Positions 16,406 to 24,836 of a DNA stretch of 40,587 bases are shown piece by piece. The translations under genes and the position numbers were made by a program. The DNA is from an uncultured Alphaproteobacteria bacterium (GTDB taxonomy: Bacteria; Pseudomonadota; Alphaproteobacteria; HIMB59; GCA-002718135): contig CABYRE010000002.1 in NCBI GenBank assembly GCA_902521325.1, forward strand, positions 1 to 40,587, in the 5' to 3' direction. Positions within the stretch are counted from its first letter, which is position 1; every line of letters starts with the position of its first letter. The notes below the pieces were generated by a model. That model made no database searches and had not been told where the DNA came from. It saw only the letters and a list, made by a program, of their open reading frames with translations.

Positions 16406-17485
16406 TTAAATTGATTTTGCCGCTTTAGTTAAAATTGTCATTTTCTCAATTGCTTGTTCTCGCGTAAAGAAACCTAAACCACAATCTGGTGCAGCTATTA
16501 AACGGTGTTCATCAATATGCTCTAAAGAATCTTTCATACGAACTCTAACTTCTTCTACTGTCTCCATTCTGCTTTTAGCAATGTCAATAAATCCAAAAAT
16601 AACTTTTGTTTTTGTAAATTTTTCTAAAAGATTTAAGTCATTATGTCTGTGGGAGTCTTCTAAGGATACTTCGTCAATTGTAGAGTCATCTACTAAAGTA
16701 GCAATTCTATCATAAGCATCTAATTCTGCTTTCTTGTATCCATGAGAATCTAAGGAATTTGGATAACCACAACAGATATGACAAACTCGTTGAACTTCTT
16801 TTGGAATACCATGCATCATTCTTTCCAAGTTTTCCATACCATAAGCATTGGCCTCATCGGGTTTTCTTGCAAAAACTGGTTCATCAATTTGGATATATTG
16901 ACAACCAGCATCTGCTAGAGCTTTTACCTCTTTGTTTAGAGCCAAAGCTAAATCAAAACCAAGTTTTTTCATGTCATCATAATAATTATTAGCAATAGAA
17001 TCTGTTATTGTCATCGGTCCTGGGAGAGTTATTTTAACTGGATTTTTTGTAAATTGCTGAGCACTTTTCCAATCTATATGCATACGAATTTCTTTACTTG
17101 AAATTGGAGCTACTATCGTTGGAAGATCAGCTTCAAAGGCTCCTTGCCGTACAGATTTATGAGTTACCTCTTTAAAACTTACACCATTTAAAAAACGACA
17201 TTGATATAAGACATAACTTTCACGTCTTACTTCTCCATCAGTTGGAACATCAATTCCCGCATTTACCTGATCAATAATAACTTCTTTAATTGCTTCTAAA
17301 AATAATTTTTCTGCTTCTTCACCTGCTGACTCTAATGCCTTTTCATAAGCGCCTGGAGACCAATTAGATAAAAGTCCTTTTGAAGCTTTTCTCTCTTCTT
17401 CTGATTTGGTACCTAAAAACCAATCTTGAATTGGTGTCTGTTTTGGTTTTGGATATGCACCTATGGTAGTAGTTGTAAGAGGCAT
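16406..17485 (-). CDS. Core MetE-like cobalamin-independent methyltransferase (single catalytic domain)
   Basis: 359 residues corresponding only to the C-terminal catalytic half of MetE (PF01717), beginning TTTIGAYPKP. All four zinc ligands are present: H236 and C238 (CHICC), E276 and C335 (APDCGLGF). Full-length MetE is about 750 residues, so the folate-binding N-terminal domain is absent. Short MetE homologues methylate homocysteine with other methyl donors or partners; the partner MesX (DUF1852) is not in this window. A good Shine-Dalgarno GGGAG precedes the start. It lies inside the phnA-phnY-transporter operon, just after a terminator-like hairpin, so methyl metabolism of a phosphonate substrate or starvation-linked methionine synthesis are both open. 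Confidence 0.85.
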   Translation of the reverse strand: MPLTTTTIGAYPKPKQTPIQDWFLGTKSEEERKASKGLLSNWSPGAYEKALESAGEEAEKLFLEAIKEVIIDQVNAGIDVPTDGEVRRESYVLYQCRFLNGVSFKEVTHKSVRQGAFEADLPTIVAPISSKEIRMHIDWKSAQQFTKNPVKITLPGPMTITDSIANNYYDDMKKLGFDLALALNKEVKALADAGCQYIQIDEPVFARKPDEANAYGMENLERMMHGIPKEVQRVCHICCGYPNSLDSHGYKKAELDAYDRIATLVDDSTIDEVSLEDSHRHNDLNLLEKFTKTKVIFGFIDIAKSRMETVEEVRVRMKDSLEHIDEHRLIAAPDCGLGFFTREQAIEKMTILTKAAKSI

Positions 17486-17515
17486 GACTTATTCTCCCAA
17501 ATATCTTAAAATAAA

Positions 17516-17540
17516 ACAGCGGCTTTTATAAAGCCGCTGT
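17516..17540 (-). terminator. Hairpin terminator/attenuator after binding-protein gene
   Basis: A perfect 11-bp inverted repeat (ACAGCGGCTTT and AAAGCCGCTGT) with a 3-nt loop is followed on the minus strand by TTTTATTTT. It sits 27 nt after the stop of the solute-binding protein gene and before the core MetE gene. It probably ends or partly stops transcription, giving more binding-protein mRNA than downstream enzymes. Confidence 0.8.
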
Positions 17541-17567
17541 AATAAAAAGTTAACAATAAAGTAATCT

Positions 17568-18821
17568 TTATAGAAGATCGTTTATTTCTTCCATCATTTC
17601 TTCTTGAAGATCACCCATGTCGTCAGCATCACCTGTAGCAATTTCTTCAGTATAATCATAGATTACCTGAGTTACTGCTAATCCGTTTTCACCAGGATAT
17701 GCAAACCAATCGGCTAATAATGGAAGTTGTTCAACAGCAGTAAGTTTATTAGGGTTTTCACTATAGAAATCACCTAATAATTCATTCGCTGCTTTATTTG
17801 GTGGAACGTATCCAGTAGTTTCAGCAACAAGTGCTGCACCTATACCAGAAGTAATGAACTTTAAGAAAGTCCAAGCCGCATCCACTCTTGCTGGGTCATC
17901 AGAAGTAGAAACCAACATCGCAGCATTACCACCTGCTGGTAGTCTTGCTGGTGTTCCATTATTCACACCTGCCATTCCAGGGAATGGTGCAGTTTTTAAA
18001 ACAAAGTCTGCCTTTGCAGCATTAACTGAACCCAAGCTAGAAGTTGACCAGAACATCATACCGATAGTACCTGCATTAAAAGCAGCCTGACCATCAGCAA
18101 TTGAATAGTTAGGCATATTACAACCACTCATTATTGCTTTCATTTGCTCTAAAGTTGCAAGTCCTGCATCACCACCCATGTTGACAGCTCCATCTTTAAC
18201 CATTGGAACATTCTGAGTATGCATTAAAGCTTGATGGAACCAGTTACCTGTAATGTTCCAACCAAAATATAAAGTTCCTTTTCCAGCTGCTTCTAATTTA
18301 TTACAAGCTGCAATAACTTCATCCCAGTTGGTTGGGATGCTATCTATACCTGCTTCAGCTAATAAATCCATGTTGTAGTATCCAACTGGAGTTGATACAG
18401 AAAATGGTAAACCATAAACTTCACCACCAAAGGTAGATAAGCTTAACATTGCAGAGTGATAACCATCTTTTTCAAAATCAGCTTCTCCTGCAATGAAAGG
18501 TTCAAGTGATTTTGCAATTTCTTTATCAACCAATGGCGCTTGTCTATTAAGACCTTGCATTGTTACATCTGGTAAATTACCTGAAGTTGATTCTCTGAAA
18601 ATTGTTGCAGTAGCATCCTCATAGTTTTCATAAGTTGCTCTGAACTTTACTTGAATATCTGGATGTGCTTTTTCAAACTCTGGCATAATAGCTTGAAACG
18701 TTACATCGAATAATCCTGAATAAGGATAGGCTACTTCTATCTCAATAGATTTAGCTGAATTAACTGAACCATAAAAACCAAAAGCTAATACAGCGGCTAA
18801 TCCTGTAATTAATTTTTTCAT
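17568..18821 (-). CDS. UgpB-like ABC solute-binding protein, predicted phosphonate/phosphoester ligand
   Basis: 417 residues with a signal peptide (KKLITGLAAVLAFGFYGSVNSA, cleavage near residue 23). It is a family-1 extracellular binding protein. The segment LPFSVSTPVGYYNMDLLAEAG parallels UgpB, the glycerol-3-phosphate binding protein (PFNSSTPVLYYN). It acts in the periplasm and would deliver ligand to the permeases encoded from 22978 on the other strand. GGAGG lies just before the ATG. The gene is flanked upstream by a Pho-box-like element and downstream by a hairpin terminator, so it has its own expression control inside the phnA-phnY operon. Ligand is inferred; a phosphonate, its glycerol or sugar ester, or glycerol-3-phosphate itself are all possible. 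Confidence 0.88.
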   Translation of the reverse strand: MKKLITGLAAVLAFGFYGSVNSAKSIEIEVAYPYSGLFDVTFQAIMPEFEKAHPDIQVKFRATYENYEDATATIFRESTSGNLPDVTMQGLNRQAPLVDKEIAKSLEPFIAGEADFEKDGYHSAMLSLSTFGGEVYGLPFSVSTPVGYYNMDLLAEAGIDSIPTNWDEVIAACNKLEAAGKGTLYFGWNITGNWFHQALMHTQNVPMVKDGAVNMGGDAGLATLEQMKAIMSGCNMPNYSIADGQAAFNAGTIGMMFWSTSSLGSVNAAKADFVLKTAPFPGMAGVNNGTPARLPAGGNAAMLVSTSDDPARVDAAWTFLKFITSGIGAALVAETTGYVPPNKAANELLGDFYSENPNKLTAVEQLPLLADWFAYPGENGLAVTQVIYDYTEEIATGDADDMGDLQEEMMEEINDLL

Positions 18822-18875
18822 TTAATCCTCCGATTTTAATAAAATATAAATTAATCTACCATGTAGAGTAATGTG

Positions 18876-18904
18876 GTTACAATTTTATTACGAGAATATT
18901 ACGA
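18876..18904 (-). promoter_or_regulatory. Predicted Pho box upstream of UgpB-like gene
   Basis: Reading on the minus strand, the units TCGTAAT, TCGTAAT and TTGTAAC are separated by two 4-nt spacers, an exact 11-nt repeat. It ends 54 nt before the binding-protein ATG. This is the cleanest of the three candidate Pho boxes, because two units are identical and the third differs at two positions. It lies within the 137-nt gap between phnY and the binding-protein gene. The -10 is unclear (TACATG about 10 nt downstream). Confidence 0.65.
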
Positions 18905-18958
18905 AAAAATAAGAGTATTTTTCCACAGCTCTTAAATATTGCTGAAAATCTTGTTTTT

Positions 18959-20401
18959 TTACCAGGGTAAAGAAAATGTTTTAACGTTAGTAAAGCTTTT
19001 CATCGCTTCAATTACACCCTCTTTATAACCAAGACCTGAATCTTTAATTCCTCCAAAAGGAGACATTTCAATTCTGTAGCCTGGAACCTCCCAAATATTT
19101 ACTGTACCAACATTTAAACCTTGAATATATTTTTTTGCTCGCATGAAGTTATTTGTACATACACCAGATGATAATCCGAATGCGGTTGAATTAGATATTT
19201 TCATTACAGATTCATCGTCATTAGGCACACGAATGATTGGGATAACTGGACCAAATGTTTCTTCTAAAACTAATTCGCTTTTAGGATCAACATGATCTAC
19301 AACTATTGGAGGTAACAAAGCACCCTTTCTGCCAGGATGATACAAAATTTTTGCACCGTCTTCTTCAGCCATAGAAACTCTTTTATCAAAAAGTTCTGCA
19401 GCTTGAGCATTAACAACAGTACCTAAGTCTGTTTCCATGTTCATAGGATCACCGAATTTAATTTTTTTAGCACGCTCAAGAGCCATTTCAACAAATTGAT
19501 CTGCGATAGATTCTTGTACTAATATTCTTTTAACAGCTGTACAACGTTGACCAGAGTTTTTCGTTGCTCCAGTAACAGCTAGTTCAACAGCTTTTTTAAG
19601 ATCATCACCATCTAAGTCATTTAAAACAATTAAAGGATCATTACCGCCTAGCTCAAGAACTGTTCTTTTGTATCCAGCTTGTTCGGCAATTAATTTTCCT
19701 ACACCTACACTGCCTGTAAAAGTAATTAGATCAATATTAGGATTCTTAATCATTTCTGATCCGATATCTTGAGGCCATCCTGTTACAACTGAAAACATTT
19801 CTGGTGGTAAACCTGCTTCATATAAAACATCAGCAAGTACCATTGCTGTTAAGGGTGTTAATTCTGTTTGCTTACACACTGTACAATTATTAGTTGCAAT
19901 TGAAGGTGCAATTTTATGCGCTACCATATTCAAAGGATGATTAAATGGAGTGATTGCTGAAATTGCGGTTAATGGTTCTCTTATGGTAAATATTTTTCTC
20001 GCTTTTCCATGCGGGGTTAAATCACAAGAAAATATTTCACCATCATCATGAATACAAAGTTGTGCCGTTAATGAAAATACATCAAAAGCTCTTCCTACTT
20101 CGTATAAAGAATCTTGTTTTGAGATACCAAGCTCTAAAGTAATAATATCAGAAATTTCTTCTTTTCTTTTTACAAGTACTTCTGCAGCAGTTTGAAGAAT
20201 TTTTTGTCTCTCATATCTTGTAAGCTTAGGTTGGTAATTTGCAGCAATATCTAAAGCTTTTCTTGCATGCTCTGCAGTACCGGCTGGGATCGTTCCGATT
20301 ACTTCACCTGTAAATGGGTACTCAACATTTATTGTTTTATCTGAAGTAACTTTTTCTCCAGCTATACGCATTGCTTCATTAATCATTTTTTTGTGCATCA
20401 T
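18959..20401 (-). CDS. phnY: Phosphonoacetaldehyde dehydrogenase
   Basis: 480 residues of the aldehyde dehydrogenase superfamily. Catalytic Cys287 lies in GQRCTAVKR and Glu250 in LELGGNDP. Arg104 and His155 align with the phosphonate-binding R108 and H159 of Sinorhizobium PhnY at a constant offset (from memory). It oxidises phosphonoacetaldehyde to phosphonoacetate with NAD+. The start overlaps the phnA stop as ATGA, so the two enzymes are translationally coupled. The name refers to the dehydrogenase, not the 2-oxoglutarate hydroxylase that shares the symbol. Generic aldehyde dehydrogenase activity is ruled out mainly by the phnA coupling. Confidence 0.93.
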   Translation of the reverse strand: MMHKKMINEAMRIAGEKVTSDKTINVEYPFTGEVIGTIPAGTAEHARKALDIAANYQPKLTRYERQKILQTAAEVLVKRKEEISDIITLELGISKQDSLYEVGRAFDVFSLTAQLCIHDDGEIFSCDLTPHGKARKIFTIREPLTAISAITPFNHPLNMVAHKIAPSIATNNCTVCKQTELTPLTAMVLADVLYEAGLPPEMFSVVTGWPQDIGSEMIKNPNIDLITFTGSVGVGKLIAEQAGYKRTVLELGGNDPLIVLNDLDGDDLKKAVELAVTGATKNSGQRCTAVKRILVQESIADQFVEMALERAKKIKFGDPMNMETDLGTVVNAQAAELFDKRVSMAEEDGAKILYHPGRKGALLPPIVVDHVDPKSELVLEETFGPVIPIIRVPNDDESVMKISNSTAFGLSSGVCTNNFMRAKKYIQGLNVGTVNIWEVPGYRIEMSPFGGIKDSGLGYKEGVIEAMKSFTNVKTFSLPW

Positions 20402-21639
20402 AGGGCTCCGTTAATTGCATAATAAAATGCATCATAGTTATATAATTGTTTGCTAGTATCTAAGTTTTGTAATTTTAAATTTGATATGAATGGCACTTCT
20501 CTTTCATGGAGTCCACCGTGTGAACGTAAAGGTTCATTTAATCCAGAAAGATTGTGTTTATCTTCCGATGAACCAATGGTCATAAATTCTGAAGACATAC
20601 ATATTATGTCTCCCATTCTATCAGGGGGTAAGTTATAAGTAGAGCATCCTTCATCTTTTGTTAAAACAACTTCTATGTCTTTTATTTCTTTAATAGCATT
20701 TACAACAGAATCTACTTTGCTCTTGTCTTCTAAATAAATTGTTGCAAAAGAACCAAGTGAACCATGATGAACAACATATGGATCTGTAATAGGTAAAATA
20801 ACTTTAGCCATGTCTGGTTCAAATTTTTTATCTAAATAATCTTGTAAAAATATTGCATTAGGTGAACCATCTTCTTTTGATTTTGGTTTCATACCGTGAT
20901 CTGCTGTGATGATTATAGAAACATTCTCCTGATTTAAAAGACCAATGTATTTATCAAACATTGCATAAAATTTATTTGCTGTTTCATTTCCCGGTGCATA
21001 TTTGTGTTGAATATAATCTGTTGTCGATAAATACATAATATTTGGATTGAACTCTTCAAGAAGTTTTACACCTGCGGCCATTACAAATTCAGAAAGTCCT
21101 TCAGAATATACTTCTGGTACTGGCATCCCTAACCAATCGTTTACATTATCTATACCATTGAGATCTTTTGTTGCTTGGTCAGATTTTTCAGCAGAAAAAC
21201 ATATAGCTCTCTCATCATCAAAACTTAATCCGTTTCCTAAAAGTGTTCTCAGCTTATCTTTTGCAGTAACAAGAGCAATTTTAGAGCCGGAATTATAAAA
21301 TTTTTCAAAAATAGTTGGTGCTCGCATATATTTTGGATCATTCATCATTACTTCTTCACCAGTCTCAGGTGTATAAAAGAAGTTTCCACATATACCGTGA
21401 ACAGAACTTGGCTGCCCAGTTACAATGGAAATATTATTAGGATTTGTAAAACTTGGAATAGCGCTGTGAACAAGTAGGTTTTCACCACTTGCAATTAATT
21501 TATCAAGATTTGGCGTAAGATTTGATTTTGATGCTTCGTCAAGATACTCTTTTTGACTACCATCAAGGCATATAACAATAGCAGTTTTTGAGAAAGAGCT
21601 TGGATATTCTCTTTTATTAATTTCTAAATTATCGGACAC
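20398..21639 (-). CDS. phnA: Phosphonoacetate hydrolase
   Basis: 413 residues of the alkaline-phosphatase superfamily. Thr65 in PSFTNPNN is the predicted nucleophile. Zinc ligands are D26, D208, H212, D247-H248 (TADHGM) and H374 (SHGGLHE). These sit three residues before the positions I recall for Sinorhizobium PhnA (T68, D250, H251, H377). It splits phosphonoacetate into acetate and phosphate. The start is GTG at 21639. It heads the minus-strand operon and is divergent from the ABC ATPase gene with 183 nt between. All active-site residues are present, so the enzyme should be functional. Confidence 0.94.
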   Translation of the reverse strand: MSDNLEINKREYPSSFSKTAIVICLDGSQKEYLDEASKSNLTPNLDKLIASGENLLVHSAIPSFTNPNNISIVTGQPSSVHGICGNFFYTPETGEEVMMNDPKYMRAPTIFEKFYNSGSKIALVTAKDKLRTLLGNGLSFDDERAICFSAEKSDQATKDLNGIDNVNDWLGMPVPEVYSEGLSEFVMAAGVKLLEEFNPNIMYLSTTDYIQHKYAPGNETANKFYAMFDKYIGLLNQENVSIIITADHGMKPKSKEDGSPNAIFLQDYLDKKFEPDMAKVILPITDPYVVHHGSLGSFATIYLEDKSKVDSVVNAIKEIKDIEVVLTKDEGCSTYNLPPDRMGDIICMSSEFMTIGSSEDKHNLSGLNEPLRSHGGLHEREVPFISNLKLQNLDTSKQLYNYDAFYYAINGAL

Positions 21640-21717
21640 AACTTCAACTAATATATATCATTAAAAATAGGAATTTATAGTTATCTGCTAGTTAAACTCA
21701 ATCATAATTTGAATATT

Positions 21718-21761
21718 TGTTAATAAAATTGAAATAAAACTGAAATAATTAGATTTATAAT
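21718..21761 (+). promoter_or_regulatory. Predicted Pho-box promoter for ABC transporter operon
   Basis: Units TGTTAAT (21718), TTGAAAT (21729) and CTGAAAT (21740) lie at an exact 11-nt period with AAAA spacers. A perfect -10, TATAAT, begins 9 nt after the last unit (21756-21761). In PhoB-activated promoters the box replaces the -35 at this same distance. The start codon follows about 60 nt downstream. Confidence 0.55.
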
Positions 21762-21822
21762 ATTCTCAAATTTAATAAAATTTTGTAGATTAGATATAAT
21801 TAATTATAAGGGGGGAGATTAA

Positions 21823-22962
21823 GTGGGCACAATATCACTTAAAAATATTTCAAAGTCATTTGGATCTACGCAAGTATTAAACAATTTAAATGTTGATATA
21901 CAAGATGGAGAATTTTTAACATTAGTTGGTCCATCTGGTTGTGGTAAATCCACCTTACTCCGAATCATTGCAGGATTAGAACAACAAACTTCAGGTGATG
22001 TATTAATTGATAATAAGAATGTAAATAAAATTAGAGCCAGCGAGCGAGATCTTGCAATGGTATTTCAATCATACGCTTTATATCCACATTTAACGGTACG
22101 AAGAAATTTAGAAACACCTCTAAGACTGAGAGATTATAATGCTTTTGAACGCCTTCCTTTAATAGGGAATTTTTCTCCAAACAAAAAAAGTAAAACTGAG
22201 TCTATCAATCAATTAGTTAATAAAACATCTGAAACACTTCAGATTTCTGAACTACTGGATAGAAAACCAGGACAATTATCAGGGGGCCAAAGACAAAGAG
22301 TAGCTCTTGGTCGCGCAATGGTAAGAGAACCTGTTGCATTCTTAATGGATGAACCGCTATCAAATTTAGATGCCGCTCTAAGAGTGCATATGCGATCCGA
22401 ATTATCAGAACTTCACAATTCACTTAAAACAACATTTGTTTATGTAACGCATGATCAAGCAGAAGCATTGACAATGTCTTCTCGCATGGCGGTAATGATT
22501 GATGGAAATTTATTACAACTAGATACACCTCAAGAAGTTTATGATAATCCTTCATCATTAAGTGTTGCTCAATTTGTTGGTAGTCCTAAAATAAATATTT
22601 TTAACGGATCTGCAGACTCAAGTGGAACTGTTAAATTTTTAAATGTTAACCTGAAAAGAAAAAGTTCTGAAAGTAATTCAGATTTACACATTGGAATTCG
22701 ACCAGAACATTTAGAAATTACTAATGATAAAGATGAAAACACATTTAGTGGCACTGTTGCTTACAGAGAAAATTTAGGATCAGATATATACTTCCATGTT
22801 AATATAGAAGACAACTCAAAAAAAATAATTGTAAGAGGCTTACCTCAATTTACACATCAAATTACAAATGGTTCAAGTGTAAATATCAAGAGAGATTCAA
22901 ATAAAGCATTGTTATTTAATCAAACAGGGATGAGGATTCATTTTAATAATGCAATGGGATAA
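21823..22962 (+). CDS. ABC transporter ATP-binding protein, UgpC/MalK type
   Basis: 379 residues. Walker A is GPSGCGKST (37-45), then the Q-loop VFQSYALYPHLTV, the signature LSGGQRQRVALGRA, Walker B VAFLMDEP and a C-terminal TOBE-type regulatory domain with GIRPEHLE. Between Q-loop and signature there is an insertion of about 25 residues containing ERLPLIGNFSPNKKS, longer than in E. coli UgpC. The start is GTG; GGGGGGAG at 21810-21817 is the Shine-Dalgarno sequence and decides it. It energises the two permeases just downstream. The binding protein is encoded on the opposite strand 3 kb away. Confidence 0.93.
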   Translation: MGTISLKNISKSFGSTQVLNNLNVDIQDGEFLTLVGPSGCGKSTLLRIIAGLEQQTSGDVLIDNKNVNKIRASERDLAMVFQSYALYPHLTVRRNLETPLRLRDYNAFERLPLIGNFSPNKKSKTESINQLVNKTSETLQISELLDRKPGQLSGGQRQRVALGRAMVREPVAFLMDEPLSNLDAALRVHMRSELSELHNSLKTTFVYVTHDQAEALTMSSRMAVMIDGNLLQLDTPQEVYDNPSSLSVAQFVGSPKINIFNGSADSSGTVKFLNVNLKRKSSESNSDLHIGIRPEHLEITNDKDENTFSGTVAYRENLGSDIYFHVNIEDNSKKIIVRGLPQFTHQITNGSSVNIKRDSNKALLFNQTGMRIHFNNAMG

Positions 22963-22977
22963 GGATAACATTTACTA

Positions 22978-23934
22978 ATGCATAATTCAAAGGCTCATCT
23001 ATGGTTTATTGCTCCTGCAATAATACTCATGATAATTATTTTAATCTTTCCTCTTTTTCTTGCAGGTGGGATTTCCTTTACTGATTATAATTTAGGCAAC
23101 AAAACTTTTGAATGGATTGGGTTAGAGAACTATGACAAAATGTTTAACCGAAAAACTTATGTGAAGATGATTTGGGCAACAGCCACTTATGTAATTGTTG
23201 TGGTGCCTATTTCAGTTATACTTGGTTTATGTGCAGCGATGCTCTTAAATTCTCTGCGATTTGGTGCTGACATATACAAAACTATTTTCTTTCTTCCTGT
23301 TATGGCAACGCTTCTGGCAATGGCTATAGCTTGGGAATTCACTCTTCACCCAACTCTTGGAATAGTAAATAGTTTTTTGGCTAATGGTTGTGGCGGTGCA
23401 AGAGAATTTATTTTTGGTTTTCATTGGTTGCCATGGGTAGACTCAGAACAAAGTTGGTATGCAGTGGCATGTGCAAATAACATGGACTTTCCTTATTGGT
23501 TAAAACAAAAAAATACTGCCATTTGGACTGTGTGTTTTATTGGAATATGGCAAGCCTTTGGTTTCAATATGGTTTTATATTTAGCCGGATTAACAGGTAT
23601 ACCAAGAGAATTATACCAAGCTGCAGAAATGGATGGGGCTAAATCAACATGGGAACAATTTAAACTTGTGACATGGCCAATGCTTGGTCCAACAACTTTA
23701 TTTGTTGTAACCATAACGACTATTAGAACTTTTCAAGTTTTTGATACAATTGAAATACTCACAAAAGGTGGTCCGTCTAAAACAACCTACGTTATGATGT
23801 ATGCAATTTTTGAAAAAGCTATTCAACAAAATTTAACAAGTATTGGTGCAGCTATTACAGTTGTTTTCATTGGCTTTATATTGATATTAACTTTCTTCCA
23901 AAGATATATCATTGAGAAAAGGGTTCATTATTGA
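22978..23934 (+). CDS. ABC sugar-type permease, UgpA/MalF-like
   Basis: 318 residues with 6 membrane segments. The EAA loop EMDGAKSTWEQFKLVTWPML contacts the ATPase. The protein has a large periplasmic insertion between helices (about residues 135-178) that includes NGCGGAREF and VACANNMD, with cysteines that could form a disulfide. Typical UgpA lacks this. It forms the channel with the next gene. It begins 15 nt after the ATPase stop. Confidence 0.9.
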   Translation: MHNSKAHLWFIAPAIILMIIILIFPLFLAGGISFTDYNLGNKTFEWIGLENYDKMFNRKTYVKMIWATATYVIVVVPISVILGLCAAMLLNSLRFGADIYKTIFFLPVMATLLAMAIAWEFTLHPTLGIVNSFLANGCGGAREFIFGFHWLPWVDSEQSWYAVACANNMDFPYWLKQKNTAIWTVCFIGIWQAFGFNMVLYLAGLTGIPRELYQAAEMDGAKSTWEQFKLVTWPMLGPTTLFVVTITTIRTFQVFDTIEILTKGGPSKTTYVMMYAIFEKAIQQNLTSIGAAITVVFIGFILILTFFQRYIIEKRVHY

Positions 23935-24827
23935 TGGAAGCTAAACAGTATATTGGAGAAGGTTGGAAACATGCAATATTAATTGTTGGTGCAATTGTTG
24001 TGTTGTTACCTTTTTATATGATGGTTTCAATGTCATTAAAATCGCAACAAGAAATTCAATCTATTTCTGGAGGTTTAATTGGTGCACAAGAAACTCAGAC
24101 ATTTCCCGTATGTGTAAAAACTGGATACTCAGAAGAAGAATGCACAATGAAACCATATAAATACAACTATTGGTTTGCTTTCGAAAAGGCTCCCATTCCA
24201 AGATACTTGATGAATGGTGTTATTGTAACTTTATCAATTTTTATCATTCAGGTTCTTGTCGCTTTACCGTGTGCCTACGCTCTAGCCAAACTTAGATTTT
24301 ATGGACGAGAGTTTGTTTTCTCCATGGTGTTATTTTGTTTACTCATTCCAGTGCATGGAATTGCACTTCCACTTTACGTCATGCTTGCTCAGGCAGGTTT
24401 GGTCGATACCTATTCCGCCTTAATACTGCCCTGGACAATATCGGTGTTTGGAATTTTTCTAATGCGGCAATTCTTTATGACAGTCCCAGATGAATTAATT
24501 GACGCCGCCAGGATGGATGGAATGGGAGAGTATGCTATCGTCTGGAAAGTAATGCTTCCAACTGCGATACCAGCTTTACTTGCCTTTGCTATTTTCTCAG
24601 TAGTTGCACACTGGAATGATTATTTCTGGCCTCGAATGGTAATTACTGGAAATAGAGATCTCTTTACACCACCTCTTGGTATCAGAGAATTTAGAGGAGG
24701 AATTGATAGTGATGAGTTTGGTCCAATGATGGCTTCAATTGTTACAGTTACAGTACCTCTCATTGTTGCTTTTATAATTGCGCAAAAAAGATTTATTGAA
24801 GGAATTACTTTAACAGGAATGAAGTAA
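23934..24827 (+). CDS. ABC sugar-type permease, UgpE/MalG-like
   Basis: 297 residues from the ATG at 23934. I prefer this over the in-frame TTG one codon earlier, because TGATG overlaps the UgpA-like stop and gives translational coupling. There are six membrane segments and an EAA loop, ARMDGMGEYAIVWKVMLPTAIPAL. After the first helix lies a periplasmic stretch of about 50 residues with PVCVKTGYSEEECTMKP, holding two cysteines 12 residues apart. The EAA and DGM motifs are intact. Together with the UgpA-like and ATPase genes it forms a CUT1-class importer. Confidence 0.9.
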   Translation: MEAKQYIGEGWKHAILIVGAIVVLLPFYMMVSMSLKSQQEIQSISGGLIGAQETQTFPVCVKTGYSEEECTMKPYKYNYWFAFEKAPIPRYLMNGVIVTLSIFIIQVLVALPCAYALAKLRFYGREFVFSMVLFCLLIPVHGIALPLYVMLAQAGLVDTYSALILPWTISVFGIFLMRQFFMTVPDELIDAARMDGMGEYAIVWKVMLPTAIPALLAFAIFSVVAHWNDYFWPRMVITGNRDLFTPPLGIREFRGGIDSDEFGPMMASIVTVTVPLIVAFIIAQKRFIEGITLTGMK

Positions 24828-24836
24828 GATAGTTTT

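Noticed and set aside
21680..21697. Minus-strand pair GTTTAAC and AGATAAC at 11-nt period upstream of phnA.
   Set aside because: Only two weak units, with the TATAAA directly abutting instead of about 10 nt away; too likely by chance.
10441..24827. Phosphonate biosynthesis cluster, suggested by the phosphonoacetaldehyde reductase-like gene.
   Set aside because: No PEP mutase or phosphonopyruvate decarboxylase in the window, while phnW, phnY, phnA and a phnZ-like gene are catabolic.
10441..24827. C-P lyase pathway or phosphonatase.
   Set aside because: No PhnGHIJKLM or PhnX sequence is seen.
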